Assembly: GCA_036971615.1 (NCBI GenBank) | Contig: JAYKKR010000022.1 | Coordinates: 124,001 to 188,000 of the forward strand | DNA from: Amyloporia xantha | Taxonomy: Eukaryota; Basidiomycota; Agaricomycetes; Polyporales; Adustoporiaceae | DNA: 64,000 nt | Reading direction: 5' to 3' | Shown: positions 21,671-33,464 of the stretch, one piece after another | How positions within the stretch are numbered: position 1 is the first letter of the stretch | Layout: each line of letters begins with the position of its first letter | Made by a program: the position numbers and the translations under genes | The notes under the pieces: model-generated | Seen by the model: the letters and a program-made list of their open reading frames with translations, nothing else | Told to the model about the DNA's origin: nothing | Databases searched by the model: none

Positions 21671-23125
21671 ATGTCGCTCATACAAGGCGCAAAACATGGA
21701 GTGCGCATCATCGCGCTGCCACTCACGACGCCTGCCCCGCGTGCGAAACCGACTCACAAGTCCTCGGAGCACCTCGTTTATTATCACTTTGTCACGCCGC
21801 CACCTCTTCCGAGCAAGACAAACAGCTGGGGCAACTGGATCACGACGAAGGCAGCAGACCTATGGGCCGGACTCGGGAAGGCGCCAGAAGGTACCTGGAA
21901 GGTATGTCTCATGCATACGCTCAACCGTTTCATCGCCTGCAGAGCTCCCAGTATCGCGTTCAATTATCTCGCATCGCATGTTTCTAAGATATACGCATGG
22001 TCTACGTACGCTGCTATAGTTTCTTTGCTGACGCGTCTGTATAATTAGCATCGGGCGTTCGTGTACGGTGAACGGCTGATCGACCGCCTCGACTTCGAGG
22101 AACTTGCCCTCAAGTCCTTTGATACCTCGCTTGGCCCCAAGCTCATTCCGACCGGACGCACGAACAAATCAAAGCCTGAGGATCATCCAACGGTCAGTAG
22201 ACCGTACTCTGCACTCTGAGTCATTTCCAATCCGTTGACGCAGCGTCCTCATTGACCTTCAATATCTTCCTCCTTTCCAATGAACCGAATGGGCTGTCTC
22301 ATTTTCATGTTACATATTACAACTAATGTATAGATCCATCTCATCTATCCGCCTTCAGCATGTACGTCCCCCCTCCCGCACCTCCGCACTCTGCTTGAGA
22401 AGCGCACCCCACGCCACCGCAATGGCTGTATCATGTGGGTTGCCATCTCCCCGCTGACCGCACCATTGAAGTTGATCCGTACGTAAACGTTGTGTCCTTT
22501 CCCACTGAACGTAGGCTCAATCGGTGGTCGTAATACTCACAGCAATCATCCCCAACTTTCCCTTCTTCTTTTGTGCATGGCGTGCATGGTCGCACTACCG
22601 AGGTATGTCGAGAGCCCGCTCTGTCTGCCCTATCTACTTCTCGTACGTACTCTTACGCCTCGCTAACGCTCCTCCCCGGCTCCACCAGCATTCAAAGCCT
22701 CCCAGTACCTCCAGACCTTCCTTTCCCAGGGCGCCATCCACCCACAGAAAAGCGTAGAACTCGACGCGATCTATGCCCGGTACGCGCCTCCAGACCCCGC
22801 CTCTGCGTCCTCCCATCAAAAGTCGAGCCCCCCAGTGGATCTTGATCCCGACACATTCGTCACGCTCCAATTCCCTGGCTCGCCTATCCCCTCCGCGTCC
22901 GTATCCTCTTCGTCCTCGACAGACGACCACACACACCCGCCCAAATCAGCGCTTAGCCCGAGCTCCAGCTCCACGGATCGGTCGCGCCCGCGCCTGCTGC
23001 TCACGCGCGAGGCCGTCCCGGCGTTGGAGCGCCTCCTGGAGCTCCCGCCCGGGTCGAGCTTCGCGGCGGATGTGTACCGCGCGCTGGATCAGGTACGGAT
23101 TCGGCTAGCGGGCGCACAGCGGTAG
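21671..23125 (+). CDS. Mitochondrial K+/H+ exchange-related protein (Mit_KHE1 family), copy 1
   Basis: Five exons (21671-21901, 22049-22192, 22334-22478, 22543-22602, 22689-23125) give 338 residues. Family landmarks in order: GVRIIALPL and LVYYHFVTPPP near the N-terminus, NSWGNWITTKAADLWAGLG, FVYGERLIDRLDFEELALK, LIYPPSA, LLEKRTPRHRNG, then the hydrophobic PIIPNFPFFFCAWRAWSHYR followed by AFKASQYL. These define the Mit_KHE1 (PF10173) family, whose yeast member YDL183C is mitochondrial and linked to K+/H+ exchange. The C-terminal third is a Ser/Pro-rich insert followed by LLLTREAVPALERLL. Copy 2 at 23803 is about 80% identical across the core. Confidence 0.88.
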
Positions 23126-23513
23126 GTCGGCGGGCGTGGATAGAACGAGGGCTGGGGCGCGCCGAAGAAAGCAAGATGTGGGCTGTAAGCCCAAACAATC
23201 ACCACTCTTTGATCATGCGTTGCTGCCTTGTACATACTATAGAGTATAGAGCATCCCAGCTCAAGTATACCCTATTTGTTCCGATCGAGTTAGGAGCTCA
23301 TATGTCTACCAGCAGTTCAGCGGATGGACCCTCTTTCGGAGCATCATTGATGGCGATTGACTCGGACAGGGTCATACCCCGCTATCACGAATCAAACCAT
23401 CGAGAAGCATACAATAATTTATATACAAGAATAGAGATACCGATATCCCATCCCGGTCCAAGTGAGAACAGAGTGAATGCAACGCGATCGAGTAGGGACA
23501 TGGAAGCACATCC

Positions 23514-23576
23514 TCACTCGGATCCAGAGCATTCCTCTAGACCCGAAACTGAGGATGGCGATGAGTTTGCGTCCAT
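23514..23576 (-). pseudogene. Truncated second copy of the small divergent gene
   Basis: On the minus strand an ATG opens MDANSSPSSVSG, matching MEANSSSSSDSG of the intact gene at 21042-21444, then EEC for EER. A TGA stops it after 20 codons. The remaining exon and the EQLQFGDPFDD end are absent. It sits at the homologous place in front of KHE1 copy 2, so the partner gene died after the tandem duplication. Confidence 0.65.
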
Positions 23577-23802
23577 GAGTTATGCATTGGTCGATGAACG
23601 CACTGCAACGCAGGAATCAAGCCAGACGTATTAAGCGCCCATCTGCTGGATCACGTGCGAATACGTCGTCTCCGACGCGCTCCTCTCCACAGACGCGTTG
23701 CGGCCGGCGCAGACGCTCTCCTTTCTGAGTCGTTTGTTGTCTGGTTTTCCCTGAATACTGTGGTTTTCTGTTCGCAACATAATCGTTCACAGTCGCGCGA
23801 TA

Positions 23803-25200
23803 ATGTCGTTTACACACGGCGCAAAACGTGGTGTGCGCATCATCGCGCTTCCACTCGCGACACCTGCCCCGCGCACGACACCAACGCACAAGCCTTTGGA
23901 ACACCTCACTTATTATCATTTCGTCACACCACCACCTTCTCCAAGCAAGGCGAACAGCTGGGGAAACTGGATCACGACGAAGGCAGCAGACCTATGGGCA
24001 GGTCTCGGGAAGGCGCCAGAAGGTAACTGGAAGGTATGTCTAATGGCCGCAACTCTTGGTTTCCATCATCTTACATCGTACACTCTCAATACACTTACCT
24101 TCTACGCTGCTATGCTGTATTCACTAACGCCCCTCTTAGCGGCGGGCCTTTGTGTACGGTGAACGACTGGTCGACCGCCTCGACTTCGAGGAGCTCGCCC
24201 TCAAATCATTCGACACTTCGCTCGGGCCAAAGCTCATCCCGACTGGACGCACGGAAAAAGTGAAGCCAAAGGATCATCCAACGGTCAGTTGACCGCCATT
24301 TATCCTCCGAGTCATTGCCAATCCGTTGACGCAGCGTCCTCGCTGACCTTTAAACACTTCCTCCTTCCCCATGAACCTACCATGACAATGGACGCCATTC
24401 TGTTTTCATGATTACCGCGACGGCCGTGCATAGATCCACCTCATTTATCCGCCTTCAGCATGTACGTCGCCCGTTCCGCACCTCCGCTCTCTGCTTGAGA
24501 AGCGCACGCCACGCCACCGCAACGGCTGTATTATGTGGATCGCTATCTCCCCACTGACCGCGCCGTTCATGCTGATCCGTATGTACAACGCCGCATCCTC
24601 TCTGGTTGAAAGTAAGCTCACTCGTGTGCATGTATAGCGATCATCCCCAACTTCCCATTCTTCTTCTGCGCATGGCGCGCATGGTCACACTATCAAGGTA
24701 TGTCGAAGGCTCCACTCCACTCCGTCCATCCTATCTACTGCTCGCGCATACGCGTACGCAACGCTGACGCCCGTCCACCAGCATTCAAAGCGTCGCAATA
24801 CCTCCAGGCGTTCCTCTCCCAGGGTGCCATCCTCCCACAGGAGAGCGCAGACCTCGATGCGATCTACGCCCAATACGTCCCTCCAGACCTCGCCTCTTCC
24901 CCCCAAAAGTCTGGCCCCCAAGTGGATCTCGACTCCGACGCCTCCGCCACGCCTCAGTCACCCGACTCTGCCACGCCTGCCGCCTCCGCCTCCTCTTCCT
25001 CGTCCCCGTCCTCTCCGGCACTCAAATCAGCACCCGGCTGCAGCTCTGCAGACCCGTCGCGCGCGCGCCTGCTGCTCACGCGCGAGGCTATTCCGGCGCT
25101 GGAGCGCCTCCTGGACCTCCCGCCGGGGTCGGGCTTCGCAGCGGACGTGTACCGCGCGCTGGAGCAGGCGCGGATCCGCTTGGAGGGCGCGCAGCGATAG
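23803..25200 (+). CDS. Mitochondrial K+/H+ exchange-related protein (Mit_KHE1 family), copy 2
   Basis: Five exons (23803-24033, 24140-24283, 24434-24578, 24638-24697, 24782-25200) with the same phases and the same first four exon lengths as copy 1; the product is 332 residues. The core motifs are retained: GVRIIALPLATP, LTYYHFVTPPP, NSWGNWITTKAADLW, FVYGERLVDRLDFEELALK, LIYPPSA and PNFPFFFCAWRAWSHY. The last exon differs most: its Ser/Ala-rich linker is shorter by six codons, while LLLTREAIPALERLLDLPPG is kept. All splice sites are intact and no stop is seen, so both copies should be functional. Its former divergent partner survives only as a 20-codon relic. Confidence 0.88.
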
Positions 25201-25917
25201 GTGGGTGTCCGTAGATAGACGAGAACTGGGGCGCGCCGAAGAAAGTAGCAGGCGGGACGTACGCCAGACTCTAGATTCAAACCATCACCGCTCTTCCGCA
25301 TCGCATACGTTACCGGGTATAGAGAATATTGACAATGATAGCCCCCCCCTCAGCTCATGTGCACCTAACATATTGTGTTGCCCCCGATCGGGTGACGAGC
25401 GCGTACGTCCACCATGCAACGGATGGACCCTCTTTGGGGGCATAATCGACGATGATTAACTCGGACGGGGGACGAGTCGAATTACCGGGACGTGTACATT
25501 TTACATACAAGAACAGAGATGCCGGTGATTCCATGCCAGTGTGCGTACAACATGATAAGAACGGGATGAATGGTGTGACGTGATGGTGTGCTCATCATGG
25601 GGTGCTCATCATGGGGTGCAACGCGATCGAGGTGTAGTGTACGTAAGGATGGGGATAGGGATGGGGAAGGGGACGGACGAGAGCACGGGTGTATATGGTG
25701 GACAGGTGGATATGCAGAGCAAGGTCGAACAGAGCATGACTGAGGGGTGAATGAGGTTAAGGAAAATAATCGAACGGCGGCGACAAGCCGTGGACGGGGA
25801 TGAAGACGGGGGCACTGTACGTGTGCGTGTATGAGCGGTGCTTACCACGGAGAGAGAGCAAGTCTGGGGAACGTACGGAGGGAAGAGACACGATGTCAAA
25901 ACGCCGCACACCGTCCG
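25201..25917. other. 3' flank of KHE1 copy 2 and simple-sequence DNA
   Basis: The first 350 bp are homologous to the 3' flank of copy 1 (23.13-23.47 kb). A 15-bp direct duplication (GTGCTCATCATGGGG) lies near 25588-25618. The remainder has no gene. Confidence 0.5.
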
Positions 25918-27657
25918 CTACCGATACCCATATGCGTACCCATTCCCATTCCTGCTCCCATCCACCGCGCGCGAGCCCTCAGAATCCGACGACCCGGAGA
26001 AGAAGGCCTCACCGTCATCTGTCCCCTCTCCCTCGCCCTCTTCCGGCTCGTCCTCCCCCTCGCCAACGACGCTGTCCATCTCGCCGTCCTCGTCCTCGTC
26101 CTCATCCTCGTCCCGGAACCACTCCATCTTCTCTCCCTCCTCGTCCTCTCCCTCGTTCCTGCCGCCCCTCGCGTCCATCTCCGCCTTCATCGCCTCCGCG
26201 TCCCTATCTCGACAGCTCTCGTGCACGTACCACCGGCGGATCGGCCGCCCTCGTTCCCGTCTGTACCGCGCCAAGGCAGCAAGCGCCGCGCCCGATACGC
26301 CTGACACACGCAGCGTGTGCAGCGCAGGGAGAAGGAGGGCATCACACACACCATTCGCATCCTCGCGTCCCTTCCCTTTCCCGCCTCTCTCCCCGCCCGC
26401 CTCCTCCGCCGCAAGACTCAATGCGCCCAACCCACGCACGGGCTCGTGCGGCGCAGCCCACAGCACGTCGAACGCGCCCACGCCCATCGCGCCAAAGTCC
26501 GCCTCCAGCGTGCGCAGCGTGCCCATCCGTCCCAGCGCGCGGGCCCACGCGTCCGGCCCTCCCTCTGCGAGCGCTGCGATCGAGAGCGTCTCCAGCGCGG
26601 GGAACATCGGTGGCCCGCTCGCCGAGTGCGGTGCGGCGGGCGGGACGTACGCCAGCGTGGGGTCGACGGTGTCCGCATCCGCGTCGGGCGGCGGGTGCGC
26701 GAGGAGGTGCGCGAGCGGCGAAAAGTCCTGCACCGCGTCCATGTCCCCCAGCTCCAGGTGCAGGTGCCGCAGCCCGGGCGCCCGCAGCGTCCGGAGCAGC
26801 GCACACACGTACGGCGCGTCCAGGTCGACCAGCCGCAGCTCGCTGAGCGCCGGCAGCACCACGGGCCCGTCCTCGCCCAGCCGCCAGGGCCCCGTCTGTG
26901 CGCGCGGGCCGGAGTAGTGCAGCGACAGCCGGCGCAGGCGCGGGCTGGCTGCGAGCATCGCGCGCCACCGGTCGAACGGGATCCGCACGTCGTCCGAGTG
27001 CACCCCGAGCTCCACGTCCGTCAGCGCGCGCAGGAACGGCGACGCGGACGCCGCCCACTGGATGTTCACCCCGATCAGCGACAGCCGGCAGAGCGCAGGG
27101 AGTGTGCCCGCGAACACGACGACGGGCGGGGGGCCGATGGCCGTGTACAGGCGCTCGGGCGAGCCCCAGTCCTCGATGTGCCAGAGGTCGAGCGCGGCGA
27201 GGCGCGGCGCGGGGCCGCAGGTGGAGAGCACGGCGCGGGCGTGCGCCTTGCATGTGAGGTCGCGCACGCGGAGCACGAGCGCGGCCCAGCGGGCGATGTG
27301 CGGCGTCAGCGGGGCAAACGCGGGCAGGAACGACTCGCGGAACAGCAGCGCCGGGTTCGCGGCGTGCTCGGGCTCGGACGCAGAGTCGACGAGCAGGTGC
27401 AGCGGATGGCGGGTCGAGCGCGCGAGGTAGGCGCGTGCGCGCGGGATGTGGTGCACCGTAGCGAGCGCGATGTGGGTCCAGAGGGCGGGCGTGCGGAGGG
27501 CGACGGCCCGCCAGTGCGCGCAGACGTGCGATGCGAGCACCTCGAACGGCGGGTCGGGCGGGAACGGGTCGGTGCTGGACATGGGCGGGGCGTCGAGCAT
27601 GCCGAGCATGAAGACGCGGGCGAGCAGCTCGACGGGCAGGGCGTGGATGGAGGCCAT
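25918..27657 (-). CDS. F-box protein with leucine-rich C-terminal region
   Basis: A single exon of 579 codons starting MASIHALPVELLARVF, the canonical F-box opening; an upstream in-frame ATG at 27729 would add 24 residues. The F-box continues to CAHWRAVALRTPALWTHI, followed by irregular leucine-rich repeats (LRRLSLHYSG, LRLVDLDAP, LRHLHLELGD). The last ~100 residues are a very acidic tail (EDEDEDEDGEMDS). F-box proteins bring substrates to SCF ubiquitin ligases through Skp1; the target is unknown. This is one of the large lineage-specific F-box families of agaricomycetes. GC content is far above the neighbours, which makes all six frames open and produces long false frames on the plus strand. 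Confidence 0.85.
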   Translation of the reverse strand: MASIHALPVELLARVFMLGMLDAPPMSSTDPFPPDPPFEVLASHVCAHWRAVALRTPALWTHIALATVHHIPRARAYLARSTRHPLHLLVDSASEPEHAANPALLFRESFLPAFAPLTPHIARWAALVLRVRDLTCKAHARAVLSTCGPAPRLAALDLWHIEDWGSPERLYTAIGPPPVVVFAGTLPALCRLSLIGVNIQWAASASPFLRALTDVELGVHSDDVRIPFDRWRAMLAASPRLRRLSLHYSGPRAQTGPWRLGEDGPVVLPALSELRLVDLDAPYVCALLRTLRAPGLRHLHLELGDMDAVQDFSPLAHLLAHPPPDADADTVDPTLAYVPPAAPHSASGPPMFPALETLSIAALAEGGPDAWARALGRMGTLRTLEADFGAMGVGAFDVLWAAPHEPVRGLGALSLAAEEAGGERGGKGKGREDANGVCDALLLPALHTLRVSGVSGAALAALARYRRERGRPIRRWYVHESCRDRDAEAMKAEMDARGGRNEGEDEEGEKMEWFRDEDEDEDEDGEMDSVVGEGEDEPEEGEGEGTDDGEAFFSGSSDSEGSRAVDGSRNGNGYAYGYR

Positions 27658-27789
27658 ACGGGGCAGCGGGCGAGAGGAGGAGCAGACGACGACGGCAGAC
27701 GGGAGGAGGGAGGAGATATGCACATGCATGGTCGTTCGCTGTCAGCCCTCGCTGCCGTAACAGGCAGCCTTCTAGCGTCGTCCGTCCCA

Positions 27790-28730
27790 GCCAGACACCC
27801 AACGCCCTCGGCCCTTGCCGTGCTCCCGATTAGGACATCCACCTGCCTGATCGGTGCACCCTCCTCTCGCTGCTCTTCGCATCCCGTGTACGCCGCCCCC
27901 TGCGTGACTAGCCCCAGCAGAGCCCTCCCCACAGGCAGCCTCGCCTCTGTCCCGTCGCCTGCCCGTCCGCCTCGCCTCTGCCCCCCCTCTGACGCCTGCT
28001 CTTCGACGACCATAGCGCCCTGACTCACCGATAATGACACCCCTCCCGGGAGCTGCCATATTAAATGATATCTCTACCGATCGTCCTGGGCGTTGTTGCT
28101 CTGCACCCGGATCTTGCCTGTGCTAAGCCCCCCTCCCAGCGCTCCGACTCCCCGTCCAGACCCCTCGCACACCTCCACCACGCTAGCTGCTCTCGCAAGG
28201 CGCCCTGCTGTGTTCGCCTCTACGCTCTCGGGCGGTATGTATGGGCTAGTGCGGGCCGTGTTCACTCTCTTCCATGCATGAAGCTAGACGACATGCCTCT
28301 TTGTCAGCAAACATATCCGTCGCTCAACGTCGATACCCGCTATGCGTCCCTACAACCTCACCCTTACCGACGCCCGCGCCCTCGCCCAATGGGGTGCTAA
28401 CACTCTCCTCAACGCGCTCCTCAATGCGAGGGCATCGAGCTGCCTGATCCGTGCATAAGCTTCCTGCCCTCGCTACTGCTTGCATCCCGTTCCCCGTCTA
28501 CGCAGCCGGGCCGGGCAACTCGTCTCCTCTCCAGCTAGCTCAGCCCGCGTGCCCTTCTCCGATCGCCCTCCTGCCCAAGTACTACTGACGCCTACGTTCG
28601 ATGACCACACCGCCCTGACTCACCCATAACGACTCCCCCAGCGGTCCGAGTGTCCCTTCAGACGCCTCGCAACTCTCCGCTACCAGTTAGCCTCAGATCT
28701 GAGCGCTGGGCGCGCTACTGTAGTCTCGCG
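27790..28730. repeat. Diverged direct repeat, two copies
   Basis: A C/T-rich block at about 27.80-28.20 kb recurs at about 28.43-28.73 kb. Shared pieces in the same order: CTGCCTGATC...GTGCA, GCATCCCGT, GACGCCT followed by TTCGA-GACCA-A-CGCCCTGACTCAC, CCCCCAGCG-TCCGA, and CAGAC-CCTCGCA. Identity is patchy. Neither copy encodes anything recognisable. Confidence 0.55.
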
Positions 28731-31028
28731 ACACGCCCGGCGCTCGGAGCGTCCAAGCTCCCCCCCTAAATGGCGCGCCACATACGGCACCAGACATGTC
28801 GTCGTCGTATTGTGTTGAGTCTGCTGCCTGTGCGCGTCAGTAGCAACATCAGGCAGAAAGGGCGGTACTCCGAATGGCAACGATCGCAGGGGATTCCGAT
28901 GGATTTTGAGTATCAATCCGTTTATCCGTTGCGTCCTTGCATCCATGACCCGTTCAAGGACATTCATAAACCGGCGATAGTATGCTTATGGTGCCCATCA
29001 TCCCATCGAAGTCAAAGTCAACCCTCCCACCCAGAGGAACATGGTCGCATTGCCGTCCGGCGTCCGTATGCCCAGACGCCCTTCTCAAAACAACTGAGGG
29101 CTTGGAACTCTACTCTGTACGTCCGAGGGCGCTCAGAGCGTTGATATTGTATGTTACGACACTATCATCACGCTGACAGGCCGCAGGCGCACTGCGTCCC
29201 TGACTGCCACCAGCTGATTTCATCCACTCGCCTTCAGGTTCACACCAAACTTTCGTCGCTTCTGATAAGCTTCCACCGGAAATATGTCCCTCGAGTCTGG
29301 CGCTGGCATATCATGCCGTGCCGTGGCACGCCGCAGCAGCAAATGCGGACAGGGGTATCGCAGCGGAACGGGGTCAGAAGGGACTCGAAGTCGGACAGCC
29401 GGGCAAAGGTGGGACAGGTGCCTTTTTGTCGTGCATGGGAATCTGAGTCGCACCAAGGTCATCTTCGATAGGCCCGGGGTATGCACGGTAGCATCCCACT
29501 TCAGCTTATTTGACAGCGGTCTTCGCGGCTTGTGCGCGCGGTTTCTGCTTTGGTATGGTGCCACAGCTGCAGCGGTCTCGCCTGGTATGTTCCGAGTGAT
29601 GTCTTCACGGACAAACATTTGATGATATTTCCTAGTCTACAATTGATCAGGCGACTGCATGCATGCGGCTTGATGCCTCTATGCAATCAGATTGCCCCGG
29701 ACATGGATCACAGACTGTTCCGATATAATAATATCATGACGGCGCAGAGGGGGGACGCAAAACCCCTGTCGCAACAGCGCTGCTTTCTTTTCTGCAGACT
29801 GGCGTCAGGCTGGCCAGTTGATCCAGTTGCAGGGCTGGACGCATTGACGATACTTCTCTCGATGAATGCTTAGTTTTCCGCAGACTAGCGCCCTGGCTGG
29901 TGACCCCCTTGCAGAGCTAGACTCATCGACCGCTCTTCTCTTGATGGGATGCCCATTCGCGTTGTCCCTTTCTGCCCCGACCATTCCGGCGTTCCGACGT
30001 TTGTCGACTTACTTCGTTCTCAGTACAGCTCGAGATCCTAGCAGGACCTGACTTATGTACCTCAGTGTCGTGCACAAAGTACCCGAATACATCCATCATT
30101 ATTGTCAGGGTCTGATCAGCTCTCTCAATAGCCTGGCCCGAGTAGGTTAATTCAAGATACTGTGACTGACTGCGTACGACAATCGCTTCAGAATATCAGA
30201 AGAATTGCATAAATGTGGGAGGACAGGATCTAAACCGATTACTGCATAACACAGAAATGCCTTTAGTGCACGGAACTCCAACACAGCTTGCTGACTTGGC
30301 CTTTATAGCGACCGTCCCTCCCCAATCCCTCCCTCACTCTCAAAGGGCGCTATTTTAGGTCTGCCTACGGGAGACAATGACTTTGGCACATGCAAGAACC
30401 TTGTCTGATAGTTAGTAGAAAGTGCGTCTTGCGACAGGGAGTTTCCCAATAGCGATACAGCGCCAAAGCCATGTTGTCGCGAGCTCAAGTTCACAGCGAA
30501 AGACTGTCATCAATCTCCTACGACGGCTACTGCAAATAGCGATGCGATCCGTCAAATTATACATAACATGTCCGCGATGCAACATCGATGGTTCTATTCG
30601 TAGGTGAGACTGAGCGGTTAGGTAGGTAGGCAAGTAAGTACTAGGTACACAAGAGTGTCGCAGGGTATGCTCATCCGAAGGTAAAGTCAAAAAATGGGAA
30701 GACAACAAACTCGATATAGAACAAGAAAGCACTCAAGAATGGACGAACGTCAGCGAGTAAGAGAGGCAAAGTCAGCGTCAGGAGCTCGGACAGACAGCAA
30801 CGAGGAACTCGAGCTGATGCAGTCCGACCTTCTGGGGTGATTAAACGTGCAGGGGTATCCACGCGATGAACGTGCCAAGGGTTAGGAGGACATGGGGACC
30901 ATCACAGCAACACGGGGGGACTCCGGGGATGCGATAAATAAGCATGAGGAAGGGCGTAACGAATGGACGGGAGGCGGGTCGCTAGGCGCAACACCAGTCC
31001 CAACGGGCACACCATGTGCCCGGGGTGT
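28731..31028. other. Gene-free region
   Basis: About 2.3 kb with only short frames. No domain, transposon feature or RNA gene is recognised. Confidence 0.45.
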
Positions 31029-32369
31029 TCATTCTAGCGTGCGGTTGACATGGCTGCGCCGATGCCGGGCGTGCGACCGCGGCAGGGCTCGGACAGCATG
31101 CGCACCGTCGCCAGACTCAGAGAGTGCCTGGACAGCAGGGATTATAGGCAACGGTCCGGAGGTTGGGATGACGTCGTCGAGCACACCATCACGGCGGGCG
31201 ACTGTGTTGGTCGGGGAGACGTGCAAGTAAGTCGAAGTGCCCGTACTGCCGGCGCCGCCAGCTGGTGAAGACGACACCCCACCCATTTCATCCGCGCTAC
31301 CGCCGATGGCGGTGACGGGGGACGAGGTGGCGGAAGAAGTCGAGTGTTGTGACCTGTACACGCCGAAGGCAATAGCCGCAATGATGATCTAGGGGGGAAA
31401 TTAATGAGATTGACGGAAGCTTGTTAGACCCGATAACTTACGATCAGGAGAAACATGCCGGAAATCCACACCACACGAGAATGGCGATTTGTGCCGTTCA
31501 TGGTCTTCTTCAGCCATGTGCTGTACGAATCATCTCAGTATGTTGTTGTGAGAGACCACCGTCCAGACACACTGACCTCTGCTTGTTCTTGGCGGGTGTC
31601 CTAATATCATCCCTGGCTACCATACTGAAGCGCCGCCAGAAGTCCTCACCCTGGCCGCGCTTTAACAAAAGCGTCTCTTCCTTCTCCCCACGCATAATGG
31701 GCTGCGTCGGCGAGAACTTGACGTCGCGCGACGAGCTGGCGGCGCTCGACGGGCGGATGAACGCGGGGGCGATGGGCGTCATGGGCGGTTGGAGCTGGTG
31801 CGGGGTGTGCGGGAAGTTGGCCGAGTTGGGAGAGGCCTGGCGGGTGACGAGGGTGAGCGGCTTCGGGTAGGCCTGCGACATCTCGGGCGACAGGGGCGTC
31901 GCCGGGGAGGGCTGGCGGCCCTCAGGCGTTGCCGCGCGAGAGGGTCGCGAGAGGTTGAGCGCCGCGACGGGGGAGGCATAGCCAGGCTGAGGGGCCGCGA
32001 GCGGGATGGGTTGCGGCTTGATCTGTTTGCTGTCGTCGAATGGGTTCTCGGCGCGGGGGGCACCGGATCCGTCTAGGTACTGGTCATACCTGGAAGGCGG
32101 TTCAGTACTGTGCGTTTCGACACAATTACAGTGATGCGGGTGACGCGTCCAGACATTGCAACAGACATAGCGTCTATCGACGATAAAATGTATATGGCAA
32201 GAAAGACGCACATGTTATAGGCAGAAGTCCTCTCGTTTGGGTTGGGAGGAGGAGGCTGTCTCATTCTGCGTGTTGGGCTAGGCTGTCGTTGGTAGACCGA
32301 GTCTGGCTCGTCGGTTGCGTAGGGCGGTCGTCCGGCGAGAGGCGTGCGATAGATGACTGGCTGGGCCAT
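31029..32369 (-). CDS. Single-pass membrane protein, function unknown
   Basis: Four exons (32369-32212, 32089-31577, 31520-31442, 31388-31029) give 369 residues with all phases matching. Residues 1-225 are cytosolic in character: proline-rich with many SPT/TP sites, then KRGQGEDFWRRFSMVARDDIRTPAKNKQ. One transmembrane segment (VVWISGMFLLIIIIAAIAFGVY) spans the third exon junction. The C-terminal ~110 residues are Ser/Gly-rich and end in a basic stretch (SHARHRRSHVNRTLE). There is no signal peptide, so an N-in, signal-anchored topology is inferred. The DFWRRFSMV block just before the membrane looks like the conserved part of a basidiomycete family of unknown role. Confidence 0.75.
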
Positions 32370-33464
32370 GGCTCAAATGGCAGGATGTAAAAAGAGCGAC
32401 GAAATAAAAGAGCGAAAGACGAAAGTGAATGTATGCCTCAGGAATCCAAGGCGATGTGTTTTAATGTTGTGGTGGCGGGGGACGAGCAGTCGGAGTGGCA
32501 GGAAAGAACGGCGTGCGACTCTTTCTTCTCACCCATGCAGAGGTTCGGCTATGGTTTGCCGAACATGTATGTTGCTTTCGGGCATTTCTCTCATTCGTAG
32601 CCTACACAGATACCTCGAGCTCGTACTCGCACAGATCAATGCATGCTGCTACGTGTGTTCTTATTGCATTGGAAATAATCAATGGGTCTTTAGAAGTCAA
32701 TCTACCGAACCTGTCCTGACCTGTCTTCATCCCGAAAATCCTCTTGGCGGCAAGATCTTCCAAATGCGGATGCATGTTTGTCGACGCCTCCGACGCGGCT
32801 CTCTTGTCCAAGATGCCAGGGAGACAAGGAACGCGACGATATGCCCTGTCGTAGACCATTCCAGACGATATAACTAAGTCGTTTGTTGTATGCCAGTTCA
32901 TGCATCATGGGCCGCAAAATTAGTTCTGACCTTAGTGGGCGCACCTAGGCTTGTGTTGCTCAAAATACTCATTCTTTTTTCTAGGTCACATTTCCACCGG
33001 TCGGTTGGCAATGACCTCGTCTACCAGTACTCGAACACGGTCTTGCTCGCGTTGACAATGGCAAGTGCATGAGACCATTCCCGGCCGAGGCGAGTATATG
33101 CCACTAGATTGACGGCGTGATATAACCCTTGCACTGCGACCACTATTGTCTCGAGATATTGACTACCCGGATAGACGAGAGACGGTTAAATGGGCGTGAT
33201 TATATCCGCTCCTGGAGTCCGGACTGGGTGAGGGGGTCCACACTAAAAATTTTGCATATGATCATGAAAGCAGGTCGGATAAGGCATGCAGAATTCCACA
33301 GCCCGTACTGTACAATGAGCTACGACAGCGATCATAAAGCTTCACTTGGAACGTGTCGTACTCGACAATGGTAATCACCCGATTGTAAAATTACACAATG
33401 TGAATGCAGCCCCAAGTCCACATACTGCGCGGTTTGCGCAGGTCTCGTTCTGGTGGATAAATCT
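32370..33464. other. Intergenic region
   Basis: About 1.1 kb between two leftward genes. It holds the 5' flank of the membrane-protein gene and the 3' flank of the BCKDH gene. No gene is seen. Confidence 0.5.

Larger units (their letters stand above)
21340..25640. repeat. Tandem duplication of a ~2.1 kb gene-pair unit
   Basis: Two head-to-tail copies can be followed. Copy 1 runs from about 21.34 to 23.47 kb and copy 2 from about 23.47 to 25.6 kb. Shared blocks include the start of the leftward small gene, all five exons and four introns of KHE1, and the 3' flank (a CTGGGGCGCGCCGAAGAAAG block, then GGATGGACCCTCTTT). Exons are well conserved; introns and flanks have drifted, so the event is not recent. 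Confidence 0.85.

Noticed and set aside
26342..27802. A 486-codon frame on the minus strand
   Set aside because: An out-of-frame shadow of the same F-box gene, composed of Arg/Ala/Pro repeats.
26317..28023. A 568-codon open frame on the plus strand
   Set aside because: It lies antisense to the F-box gene, is rich in Arg, Ala and Glu as expected from reverse-reading GC-rich codons, and shows no domain.
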